23,877 nt of DNA from Porticoccus sp964608185. GTDB lineage: Bacteria > Pseudomonadota > Gammaproteobacteria > Pseudomonadales > Porticoccaceae. Within the stretch, counting starts at the first letter, position 1. Every line of letters begins with the position of its first letter. Position numbers and translations under genes: made by a program. Shown in pieces: positions 1 to 6,800 of the stretch. The stretch is taken from positions 1 to 23,877 of the forward strand of contig CAZSMR010000018.1 in NCBI GenBank assembly GCA_964608185.1, in the 5' to 3' direction. A model generated the notes under the pieces. The model had not been told where the DNA came from. It searched no databases and saw only the letters and a program-made list of their open reading frames with translations.

Positions 1-70
1 CCCCCACAGATTTAACACCGGCATCCTTGAGTGCGCGAACAACTATTTCACCACCAGACAAAAGTTCCAC
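1..70 (-). CDS. ilvB: Acetolactate synthase large subunit, N-terminal fragment
   Basis: Only the first 23 codons lie in the window; the gene runs off the left edge. The reading begins V-E-L-L-S-G-G-E-I-V-V-R-A-L-K-D-A-G-V-K. This matches the N-terminus of the large subunit of acetolactate synthase (IlvB/IlvI type, usually M-E-(M/L)-L-S-G-A-E-M-V-V-R). The enzyme uses thiamine diphosphate to condense pyruvate, the first shared step of valine, leucine and isoleucine synthesis. The GTG at 68-70 is chosen because it aligns with the family start and has a GGGG run nine bases upstream. A TTG at 83-85 is in frame and would add five residues. The gene follows rluD-pgeF where E. coli has clpB. Whether it should be called ilvB or ilvI cannot be told from so little sequence. 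Confidence 0.8.
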   Translation of the reverse strand, partial: MELLSGGEIVVRALKDAGVKSVG

Positions 71-314
71 TATACGAATCCCCAAAAAAAATAAATTTAC
101 TCCGAAAAAAGTCTGCTTGGGGGGGGTGTTAAAAGAGTGCAGCTGTGACATCACAGTTATGTTTATTGCAACATGGCAACTGAGAATACAATCAGTGCCT
201 CAGATTTATGGGTAGACAAATCTGTTCTGGATGCCCAGCAAACGCTGTTTACGCCTACCTAGCAAACTGGCAAGGAGCCAGTGTGTGAAAACAAAGGTTA
301 TTTTCACAGAAAGT
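71..314 (-). promoter_or_regulatory. Structured 5' leader RNA of the acetolactate synthase gene
   Basis: This 330-base gap between pgeF and the synthase gene is a dense run of complementary segments when read on the minus strand. The hairpins are: 301-308 with 284-291 (8 bp, perfect); 277-282 with 266-271 (6 bp); 218-224 with 201-207 (7 bp); 192-199 with 175-183 (8 bp, one bulge); 170-174 with 159-163 (5 bp); and 152-156 with 143-147 (5 bp). The loop of the third hairpin (211-217) is complementary to 253-259 upstream, giving a possible pseudoknot. Near the start codon come a C8 tract (119-126), a U6 run (105-110) and a GGGG-type ribosome-binding site (80-83). I infer a cis-regulatory leader. 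I recall a published comparative-genomics motif called ilvB-OMG upstream of such genes, but could not check identity. No leader peptide rich in Ile, Leu or Val codons was evident. Confidence 0.55.
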
Positions 315-317
315 TGA

Positions 318-346
318 ACTTTAGAGTGTAAATGGAATTTAGTCAA
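318..346 (-). promoter_or_regulatory. Sigma-70-type promoter for the acetolactate synthase leader
   Basis: On the minus strand TTGACT (341-346) is followed after exactly 17 bases by TAAAGT (318-323). The -35 matches consensus at five of six positions and the -10 at four of six. Transcription would begin near 311-314, just before the first perfect hairpin of the leader. This would give the gene its own promoter, separate from the rluD-pgeF unit upstream. Confidence 0.55.
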
Positions 347-379
347 CAATAGCTGTCGGTTTACTCAACTTTAATTAAC

Positions 380-397
380 AAAAAATTAAGGCTAATT
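380..397 (-). terminator. Weak possible terminator behind pgeF
   Basis: On the minus strand AATTA, a four-base GCCT loop and TAATT form a short AT-only stem followed by four more T residues, ending four bases after the pgeF stop codon. The stem is weak, so this is only a candidate for separating pgeF from the promoter at 318-346. Confidence 0.25.
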
Positions 398-401
398 ATT
401 A

Positions 402-1166
402 TTAAGAAAACCATATCAAACTTGCCATTCTTCCGGTATTTCCATCTCGGCGATATGAATAAAATCTTTCATAGTCATCATAAGTACATAAATCGCCACC
501 ATAAATTTTAAAGACATAATTTTCGTTAAAATATATCTTTGCTAGCTCGTACAAATTAGCTCTCCATTTTTCATCTTGATAAAAATTTTTTTGTTTGACT
601 CTAACAAAGCATGAACTAACTTTTTCTTGAAGGGCTATTGAACAACATCTATTGAGGAATGCTTTTTTTACCTCATGCCCGACCTCAAAATTTTTCTGGC
701 TAATAGTTGGACCTATATACACCATTAAGTCATCTGGATTGACATTAAGCTGCTTAATTAAGTTAGTAATTATTCCCGCAGACAGGCCTCGCCAGCCTGC
801 GTGTATGGATGCAACTAGCGTTCCTTGAACGTCACAAATTAAAATTGGTAGGCAGTCAGCTGTTGTCACAGAGCAAACAATTTTGGATTTTTTTGTAAAA
901 GAGCCATCACCGACAATAGTTGATCCATCACAAGTAGCTTGTACTACATTCACTCCATGAACTTGATCAAGGAGCTGGGGACGAGATGGCAAACTAACCT
1001 CTTGTGATAATAATCTCCAGTTGTTCTCAACAGACTTTATATTATCACCGACGTTAAAACCAAAATTATTGCTATTCCAGGGCGATAAAGACAAACCTCC
1101 TTTTCTGGTGGTGATAAAAGCAGATATATTCTCTGGGGCTGGCCAATTTGGTTTTAGTATTTCCAT
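402..1166 (-). CDS. pgeF: Peptidoglycan editing factor PgeF (YfiH family, DUF152)
   Basis: A 254-residue cytosolic protein of the family once annotated as multicopper polyphenol oxidase/laccase domain. E. coli YfiH (PgeF) helps keep wrong amino acids out of the peptidoglycan stem peptide; related proteins act as purine nucleoside phosphorylase or adenosine deaminase. The three expected zinc ligands are visible: H70 in Q-V-H-G, C105 in T-A-D-C-L-P-I-L, and H122 in I-H-A-G-W-R-G. Length is normal for the family. It starts 30 bases after rluD on the same strand, and rluD-pgeF next to bamD is a conserved gammaproteobacterial arrangement, so the two are probably cotranscribed. Confidence 0.93.
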   Translation of the reverse strand: MEILKPNWPAPENISAFITTRKGGLSLSPWNSNNFGFNVGDNIKSVENNWRLLSQEVSLPSRPQLLDQVHGVNVVQATCDGSTIVGDGSFTKKSKIVCSVTTADCLPILICDVQGTLVASIHAGWRGLSAGIITNLIKQLNVNPDDLMVYIGPTISQKNFEVGHEVKKAFLNRCCSIALQEKVSSCFVRVKQKNFYQDEKWRANLYELAKIYFNENYVFKIYGGDLCTYDDYERFYSYRRDGNTGRMASLIWFS

Positions 1167-1196
1167 GCAAAATCCAAAATTTTAGCTCAAAAAAAA

Positions 1197-2156
1197 TTAA
1201 ATGTTACTAGATTCTGTTTTTAATGTATTCAGTAAATCAGAAAAATCTGTTGGCACAGAAACACACCACTCCATATATTTATTGGAAACAGGGTGAATCA
1301 AACCTAACATTGCAGCATGTAAAGCTTGTCGATTGAAATCTCTCAGAGATTTTTGCAACTTTAAAGTTGCACCTTTAGGTAGCTTAAGCCGCCCACCATA
1401 AACTGGATCACCAATTAATGGGTAGCCTATATGTGACATATGTACTCGTATCTGATGTGTTCGGCCTGTTTCTAGCTTCACTTTAATAAAGGTATGGTGT
1501 TCAAATTTTTTGATTATCCTAAAATGGGTTATTGCGTCTTTCCCGCTGTGGCTAACAACAGCCATTTTAGTTCTTACCTTAGGATGTCGTCCAAGTGGTT
1601 TATTAACGGTTCCTCCGCCAGTCATTACTCCTTGAGCGATAGCGTGGTATTCACGAGTTACACTCCGAGACTGAAGTTGCTTAACTAAGGAATAATGCGC
1701 CTCCAAAGTTTTAGCTGCAACCATAACTCCACTGGTATCCTTATCCAGGCGATGAACAATACCAGCACGCGGGATCTTCTCATTATCTGGAATCTTATGT
1801 AAAAGCCCATTGAGTAGAGTTCCTGTATAGTTTCCAGCAGCTGGATGAACTACTAACCCAGCTGGCTTATTAAGAACGATTATATGCTCATCCTCAAATA
1901 TAACATCTAGCTCAATCGGTTCTGGTTGCCATTCTCCTTCGGATTCAAGTAACGCGATAATAGTTAATAATTCTCCACCTTGAAGTTTATCCTTAGGTCG
2001 CAATAAGTTACCATCTACTAATAATTTACCTTTTTTTATCCAAGACTGTAATCGTGACCTTGAGAAATCACTAAAAATATCAGATGCGACCTGATCTAAC
2101 CGCATTCCGCGAGATGACAAGGGGGCATTTTTTTCTAATCTGATAGTTTCTGACAT
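1197..2156 (-). CDS. rluD: 23S rRNA pseudouridine synthase RluD
   Basis: A 319-residue enzyme that makes pseudouridines in helix 69 of 23S rRNA (1911, 1915 and 1917 in E. coli). An S4-type RNA-binding domain covers about residues 17-70 and the RluA-family catalytic domain follows. The catalytic motif G-I-V-H-R-L-D-K-D-T-S-G is present, with the nucleophile at D138. H-P-A-A-G and G-R-T-H-Q-I-R-V-H-M motifs are also intact. RluC/RluA paralogues share the fold, but the length, the S4 domain and the divergent bamD neighbour favour RluD. The first gene of a two-gene unit with pgeF. No strong ribosome-binding site precedes the ATG. Confidence 0.93.
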   Translation of the reverse strand: MSETIRLEKNAPLSSRGMRLDQVASDIFSDFSRSRLQSWIKKGKLLVDGNLLRPKDKLQGGELLTIIALLESEGEWQPEPIELDVIFEDEHIIVLNKPAGLVVHPAAGNYTGTLLNGLLHKIPDNEKIPRAGIVHRLDKDTSGVMVAAKTLEAHYSLVKQLQSRSVTREYHAIAQGVMTGGGTVNKPLGRHPKVRTKMAVVSHSGKDAITHFRIIKKFEHHTFIKVKLETGRTHQIRVHMSHIGYPLIGDPVYGGRLKLPKGATLKLQKSLRDFNRQALHAAMLGLIHPVSNKYMEWCVSVPTDFSDLLNTLKTESSNI

Positions 2157-2284
2157 ATGATTTCAATCAAGTGTATTTTGTTTACTGTTGAGGCTGTGGT
2201 TAAATACGTTATCTTACATTTATAGTGCTGTCTAAAGAACACTTTAAACTCAACTTGAGATAAAATTTAACAGGGTACGGTTCA

Positions 2285-3262
2285 ATGCGATTTTTGCTTC
2301 TAATATTAATATCTGTGTGTCTCCTAACATCGGGGTGTGCATACTTTAACTCAATCAATGGTATATCCTCACCTTCAGACAGTCTAGATACCTCTGGTTA
2401 CTCAGAAAAAGATTTTTTTAGTGCTATACAAGAAGATCTTAAAGGTGGTTTTTGGTTAACAGCAATTGATAAATTAAGATCTCTTGAAGCTCAATTTCCA
2501 TTTGGTGACTACGCAGAACAAGCTCAGCTTGAACTTATATATGCCCACCTAAAAGCTGGTGAACACGACTCAGCAATAAGTGTTGCTGAAAGGTTTATTA
2601 GGCTCCACCCTCAGTATGAAAATGTTGATTATGCCTATTATTTGAAGGGGCTATCTTCTTTTGTGAAAAGTGATGGTATGTTTGGAAAACTTCTTCCCAT
2701 TGATGAGACAAAACGGGATCCAGGATCAGCAAGAAACTCATTTTCTTCTTTTAGTGAACTATTAAATCGATTTCCGGAAAGCCCATATGCACCAGATGCC
2801 CAAAAAAGAATGATCTATCTAAGAAATATTCTTGCGCGACACGAAGTTCATGCCGCTAACTATTTTTTCACTCGCGGAGCATATCTTGCGGCAGCAAACA
2901 GAGGTAGATACATTATAGAAAATTTTCAAAAAACACCGGCTGTCCCCGATGGACTAGCAATTATGGCTCAAGCCTACTACCTGATGGATATGCATGATCT
3001 TTCTAGTCATGCAACTGAGATGCTAGTAAAGAATTATCCTAATCATTCGGCGCTAGACTCGAATGGAGAATTTCAATATCAGGATAAGAATGCTTCTTTG
3101 GAAAGGACCTGGACTAATACGCTAACTGCTGGCCTTTTCGATAAGCCAAGCCCACTTGGCTTTGATACTCGACATATCTTTAACGATCGATACAAAAAAA
3201 TAGGTGGCAGTCAAGACGAAAAATCTTGGTTAGATGTTGCTACCTTTGGTATCTTTAAATAG
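2285..3262 (+). CDS. bamD: Outer membrane protein assembly factor BamD
   Basis: A lipoprotein of the BAM complex, which folds beta-barrel proteins into the outer membrane. A hydrophobic signal peptide ends in the lipobox L-T-S-G-C with the lipidated cysteine at residue 18. The residues after it are C-A-Y-F, so outer-membrane sorting is expected. TPR-like helical repeats fill about residues 40-260, including L-R-S-L-E-A-Q-F-P-F-G and Y-Y-L-K-G-L. At 325 residues it is about 80 longer than the E. coli protein. The extra C-terminus, ending S-W-L-D-V-A-T-F-G-I-F, resembles the longer Pseudomonas form rather than a fusion. It is divergent from rluD across 128 bases; I saw no convincing promoter there, only a TAAAAT at 2261-2266. 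Confidence 0.93.
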   Translation: MRFLLLILISVCLLTSGCAYFNSINGISSPSDSLDTSGYSEKDFFSAIQEDLKGGFWLTAIDKLRSLEAQFPFGDYAEQAQLELIYAHLKAGEHDSAISVAERFIRLHPQYENVDYAYYLKGLSSFVKSDGMFGKLLPIDETKRDPGSARNSFSSFSELLNRFPESPYAPDAQKRMIYLRNILARHEVHAANYFFTRGAYLAAANRGRYIIENFQKTPAVPDGLAIMAQAYYLMDMHDLSSHATEMLVKNYPNHSALDSNGEFQYQDKNASLERTWTNTLTAGLFDKPSPLGFDTRHIFNDRYKKIGGSQDEKSWLDVATFGIFK

Positions 3263-3314
3263 ACTTTATATCTTTAATGCTAGGAGTTATTTAAAAAATT
3301 TCAAATGTAAACAT

Positions 3315-3941
3315 ATGCAGAATACAAACAACTTAGATCTTTTTGATACTCACCCCTACAAAGAAGAAATTCTTTTTTTATCTAAAAAAGATTCAGACCT
3401 TAGATCTTTATTTTTAATGTATCCCCACTTTCAGCCGTTTAAAAGAAAGAAAGGATTTGAGGGTCTAGTGCAACTTATAACGGAGCAACAGCTCTCTGTA
3501 GTTTCTGCTAAAGCAATATTTGATAGGCTGAAAAAGTTACTGATAATCTTTGAACCTAAGGATTTTTTAAGATTAACTGATCTAGATCTTCGAACTACTG
3601 GTTTGAGCAGACCAAAAATAAAATACTGTAGAATTTTAGCGGAAAACATTATTTCGGGTGATCTATCTTTTAATCTTATCCATAAGATGGATGACGAAGA
3701 GCTAAAAAAATCATTATGCAAAATTAAAGGTATCGGTGAATGGACTGCTCAATGCTATATGCTCGCATCTCTTAACAGAAGAGATGTTTGGCCCGTCAAA
3801 GATATAGGTTTGCAGGTTGGGGTACAAAGAATCAAAAAACTTAAGAAAAGACCTACCGAAGATGAAATGATTAAGGTAGCGTTAAGTTGGAAGCCATATA
3901 GATCAATCGTAGCCAATGTTTTATGGACTTCTTATGACTAA
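3315..3941 (+). CDS. DNA-3-methyladenine glycosylase, AlkA-like (HhH-GPD family)
   Basis: A 208-residue base-excision repair enzyme that removes alkylated bases from DNA. The helix-hairpin-helix K-I-K-G-I-G-E-W-T-A lies at about residues 136-145, and the general-base aspartate is D163 in P-V-K-D-I-G. An I-T-E-Q-Q-L-S segment near residue 55 matches the I-x-x-Q-Q-(L/I)-S motif of the family. It lacks the extra N-terminal domain of E. coli AlkA (282 residues), as in many short bacterial and yeast MAG-like members. The frame is open upstream to 3234, but that would overlap bamD; the ATG at 3315 fits better. Its AGGAG-like sequence (3282-3286) is too far upstream to help, so the start is only moderately sure. 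Confidence 0.85.
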   Translation: MQNTNNLDLFDTHPYKEEILFLSKKDSDLRSLFLMYPHFQPFKRKKGFEGLVQLITEQQLSVVSAKAIFDRLKKLLIIFEPKDFLRLTDLDLRTTGLSRPKIKYCRILAENIISGDLSFNLIHKMDDEELKKSLCKIKGIGEWTAQCYMLASLNRRDVWPVKDIGLQVGVQRIKKLKKRPTEDEMIKVALSWKPYRSIVANVLWTSYD

Positions 3942-4017
3942 ACTTATCATATCTCTTAAAATAACAAACACTAAAATAAATAATCTGCACAAATTATAAA
4001 AATTAGAGTGTCAAATA

Positions 4018-4863
4018 ATGCCCAGCAAATCTAACTATGATCAAATCATAGAGCGCATGAAAGTACTACCATCCATTAATCCAAAATTTGAAGTACGTAG
4101 AAGAATAGAATTCATAAAGACTGCTCTCACTGAATCCGGACTTACACACCTAGTTCTAGGAATAAGTGGTGGGGTTGATTCAGCAACCTGCGGTCGATTA
4201 GCTCAATTAGCAGTGGACGAGCTGAATCATGAAAATTCTAATTGCAAATATTCTTTTGTTGCTTTGAGGCTTCCATATGGAGAGCAACTAGATGAGACAG
4301 ATGCTAAAAAATCTTTAGAATTTATTCATCCCACTAAAAATATTCTTGTTAATATTAAACCAAGTGTTGATATTTTGCATGAACAAATCAATGCCTCTAT
4401 TAGTGTCTACTCGGAGGGCAAAAAAAATACAAAAAAAAATGATTTCGTCAAAGGTAATACTAAAGCGAGAATCCGTATGGCTATACAATATGAAATAGCA
4501 GGGCAGCTAAAAGGGCTTGTTCTTGGGACAGATCATTCAGCTGAAAATGTCACCGGATTTTATACCAAATGGGGAGACGGAGCATGCGATCTAGCGCCCT
4601 TATTTGGCCTTAATAAAAGACAAGTTCGAGAAATTTCAAAGTTCTTAGGTGCACCAAACAAAATAATAGCCAAGACCCCAACTGCTGATCTTGAATGCCT
4701 TTCTCCACAAAAGTCGGATGAAAAAGTACTAGGGGTTACTTACGATGAGATTGATGACTTTTTAGAAGGAAAAGTAGTTAGCGAGAAATCTATGAAAACC
4801 ATCACTTTTTTATTTCATAAAACTGAACACAAGCGACGCCCTATTCCCACAATTTATGACTGA
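4018..4863 (+). CDS. nadE: NH3-dependent NAD+ synthetase
   Basis: A 281-residue enzyme that amidates nicotinate adenine dinucleotide to NAD+ with ATP and ammonia. The ATP pyrophosphatase loop S-G-G-V-D-S-A is at residues 50-56, K-G-N-T-K-A-R-I-R-M at 145-154 and G-T-D-H-S-A-E-N at 170-177. There is no glutaminase domain, so it is the short E. coli-like form (275 residues) that uses free ammonia. Two poly-A runs around 4419-4440 encode K-K-N-T-K-K-N and leave the frame intact. It ends 18 bases from the convergent ispH gene, with no terminator visible between them. Confidence 0.95.
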   Translation: MPSKSNYDQIIERMKVLPSINPKFEVRRRIEFIKTALTESGLTHLVLGISGGVDSATCGRLAQLAVDELNHENSNCKYSFVALRLPYGEQLDETDAKKSLEFIHPTKNILVNIKPSVDILHEQINASISVYSEGKKNTKKNDFVKGNTKARIRMAIQYEIAGQLKGLVLGTDHSAENVTGFYTKWGDGACDLAPLFGLNKRQVREISKFLGAPNKIIAKTPTADLECLSPQKSDEKVLGVTYDEIDDFLEGKVVSEKSMKTITFLFHKTEHKRRPIPTIYD

Positions 4864-4881
4864 AGATCTAGACTAAGAGTA

Positions 4882-5811
4882 CTAACGAAGCTCTTTTGGA
4901 ATTGAAAATTTTATATTTTCTTCAGCCCCGGAAATTTCGATTGGAGCATTGCAACCAATAAGCTTTAAGGTCTCAATGACATCTTTAACAAGACTTTCTG
5001 GGGCAGAAGCACCTGCTGTTATACCAATTCTAGTTTTCCCTATAATCCACTTCTCAGAAATATTCTTAGCACTGTCAATGAGGTACGACTCTACGCCACA
5101 GCGCTGAGCTAATTCTTTTAAGCGGTTGGAGTTTGAACTATTTATGGACCCTACTACCAAAACTAAATCACACTCTAGAGCAAGTTGCTTAACAGCATCC
5201 TGTCTATTTTGTGTCGCATAGCATATATCATCTTTTTTGGGTCCTTGAATTAGTGGAAAACGCTTTCGCAATATGTCTATAATTTCTTTAGTATCATCTA
5301 CAGATAAAGTGGTTTGTGTAACATAGGCAACATTATCCGGATTTTGAATTTTCAATGATCTAGCATCTGATTCGTTTTCTACTAGATAGATATTTTTTTT
5401 ATTTACATATTGCCCCATTGTCCCCTCAACTTCTGGATGCTCATGGTGTCCTATCATTACACAATCGACTTCTTCGCGACTAGATCGAGCAACCTCTGTG
5501 TGAACTTTTGTTACCAAAGGGCAGGTTGCATCAAAAATGCGTAGATTTTTTTTATCTGCCTCTTGTCTGACAGACTGAGATACGCCATGTGCGCTAAAAA
5601 TTACCGTGACGTTATCTGGAATATCAGCTATTTCATCAACAAAAATAGCACCACGGTTACTTAACATTTTAACTACCGACTTATTATGCACCACTTCATG
5701 GCGCACATAAATTGGTGCGCCATGAATATCTAAAGCACGGAGAACTATCTCGATGGCTCTATCTACTCCAGCACAAAATCCTCTTGGATTAGCTAGCATT
5801 AGATCAATCAA
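4882..5811 (-). CDS. ispH: 4-hydroxy-3-methylbut-2-enyl diphosphate reductase
   Basis: The last enzyme of the MEP isoprenoid pathway, an iron-sulfur protein that reduces HMBPP to IPP and DMAPP. All three cluster cysteines are present: C13 (G-F-C-A-G-V), C97 (D-A-T-C-P) and C197 (D-D-I-C-Y-A-T). Active-site H42, H75, E127 (H-P-E-V-E-G-T) and T168 are also visible. Length (309) is typical. Its start overlaps the fkpB stop by four bases (ATGA type), so the two are translationally coupled. It is the last gene of the murJ-to-ispH block. Its product supplies precursors for IspB encoded at 16369-17331. Confidence 0.96.
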   Translation of the reverse strand: MIDLMLANPRGFCAGVDRAIEIVLRALDIHGAPIYVRHEVVHNKSVVKMLSNRGAIFVDEIADIPDNVTVIFSAHGVSQSVRQEADKKNLRIFDATCPLVTKVHTEVARSSREEVDCVMIGHHEHPEVEGTMGQYVNKKNIYLVENESDARSLKIQNPDNVAYVTQTTLSVDDTKEIIDILRKRFPLIQGPKKDDICYATQNRQDAVKQLALECDLVLVVGSINSSNSNRLKELAQRCGVESYLIDSAKNISEKWIIGKTRIGITAGASAPESLVKDVIETLKLIGCNAPIEISGAEENIKFSIPKELR

Positions 5812-6275
5812 GTTTTCACCGCCGGCTCAACACAAACAATTTCTACCTCAAAAGTTATAGTATGACCAGCTAAAGGATGATTAAAATCTGCTATGACTAT
5901 TTTTTCATCACTGCTGACTATTACGCCGGGCAGCTCTCCTCCGTTTGCATCTGCAAAAGAGATTAATAATCCAGGCTTCATATCTTCAATATCTGCAAAG
6001 TTTTTTCGCGGAAATTCTTGGATATTGTTAGGATTATGTTGGCCAAAACCATTTTCTGGTTTTATAAGCAATGTACGTTTTTCTCCAGCAACTAGGCCAA
6101 CTAAGGCAAACTCAAATCCAGGCAACAACTTACCGTCTCCAAAAGTACAAATAGCTGGTTCTGAATCAAAGTTCGAGTCCACTATGGAGCCATTCTCCAA
6201 GGAAAGAGAGAAATATAAAGTTATTTTTGTATCTGGGCCAACAGGTAGTAATTTCACATCAGTTAATTTAGTCAT
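5808..6275 (-). CDS. fkpB: FKBP-type peptidyl-prolyl isomerase FkpB (SlpA)
   Basis: A 155-residue SlyD-like FKBP that speeds proline isomerisation and acts as a folding helper in the cytosol. No signal peptide is visible. The FKBP core is split by the insert-in-flap domain at about residues 70-125. The C-terminal motif D-F-N-H-P-L-A-G-H-T-I-T-F-E-V-E is diagnostic of the SlpA/SlyD branch. Unlike SlyD it has no histidine-rich tail. It lies between lspA (4-base gap) and ispH (4-base overlap), the usual gammaproteobacterial order. Confidence 0.93.
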   Translation of the reverse strand: MTKLTDVKLLPVGPDTKITLYFSLSLENGSIVDSNFDSEPAICTFGDGKLLPGFEFALVGLVAGEKRTLLIKPENGFGQHNPNNIQEFPRKNFADIEDMKPGLLISFADANGGELPGVIVSSDEKIVIADFNHPLAGHTITFEVEIVCVEPAVKT

Positions 6276-6279
6276 AAAG

Positions 6280-6762
6280 TCACTTATCTATATTTTTTGA
6301 TACAACCAGGTTGTTGATAATAAAAATTGCCACTCCTAGGGTAATACTCGCATCAGCAATATTAAAAACTGGCCAATGGTAACTTTTATAAAAAATATCA
6401 ATGAAGTCGATTATATACCCTAGGAATACTCGATCAATCAAGTTGCCAATAGCTCCGCCTAAAATCAAAGATAAAGAAAGTGACATAAAAAATTGTGTTT
6501 TTTTTAGCCGATATAACCAAGCAGCTAAGATAATACTTACAATTAAGGAGATCAGTAAAAATAGCCAGCGTTGCCAGCCTCCCGCATCACTCAAAAAACT
6601 AAATGCTGCGCCAGCATTATGAATCAATATTAAATTAACCCCAGAAAAAACATTTAAGTTTTCCCCATATAAAAAATTTTCAGTCACTATATTTTTTGTG
6701 AGCTGGTCGGCCAGCACCACAAAAGCAGACAAGATATACCACCGCAATATAGTCCAATTCAC
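6280..6762 (-). CDS. lspA: Lipoprotein signal peptidase II
   Basis: A 160-residue inner-membrane aspartyl protease that cuts the signal peptide of diacylglyceryl-modified prolipoproteins such as BamD. Four transmembrane helices are evident, at about residues 7-24, 63-84, 91-108 and 133-153. The catalytic dyad is D119 (Y-I-I-D-F-I-D) and D137 (F-N-I-A-D-A-S-I), spaced 18 residues as in E. coli. N-H-N-A-G-A-A-F-type residues at 49-54 are conserved. The start codon is GTG with only a short AGG eight bases upstream. It sits between ileS and fkpB in the expected order. Confidence 0.95.
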   Translation of the reverse strand: MNWTILRWYILSAFVVLADQLTKNIVTENFLYGENLNVFSGVNLILIHNAGAAFSFLSDAGGWQRWLFLLISLIVSIILAAWLYRLKKTQFFMSLSLSLILGGAIGNLIDRVFLGYIIDFIDIFYKSYHWPVFNIADASITLGVAIFIINNLVVSKNIDK

Positions 6763-6764
6763 AG

Positions 6765-6782
6765 TATCAACCTATATTGATA
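6765..6782 (-). other. Inverted repeat in the ileS-lspA gap, around the lspA ribosome-binding site
   Basis: TATCAA and TTGATA are separated by six bases in the 38-base gap. On the minus strand the AGG that would serve as lspA ribosome-binding site spans the end of the loop and the stem. A processing site or mild control of lspA translation is possible; the stem is short and AT-rich. Confidence 0.3.
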
Positions 6783-6800
6783 ACAGTAAGTGAAGCTCTA

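Noticed and set aside
143..156. CTGTGA-TG-TCACAG as a CRP/FNR-type site
   Set aside because: The spacer is two bases where CRP needs six between TGTGA and TCACA. It also lies well inside the transcribed leader, so an RNA hairpin explains it better.
27..215. 62-residue open reading frame on the plus strand at the left edge
   Set aside because: It overlaps the acetolactate synthase start on the other strand and the leader helices, has no recognisable product, and reads through the G8 tract.
3234..3314. Longer start of the glycosylase gene overlapping bamD
   Set aside because: The added residues show no family similarity and lie partly in the bamD coding end; the ATG at 3315 gives a normal-length enzyme.
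4419..4440. Poly-A runs in nadE as a programmed frameshift or broken gene
   Set aside because: The frame continues without interruption into conserved NadE motifs on both sides; the runs simply encode lysine and asparagine.
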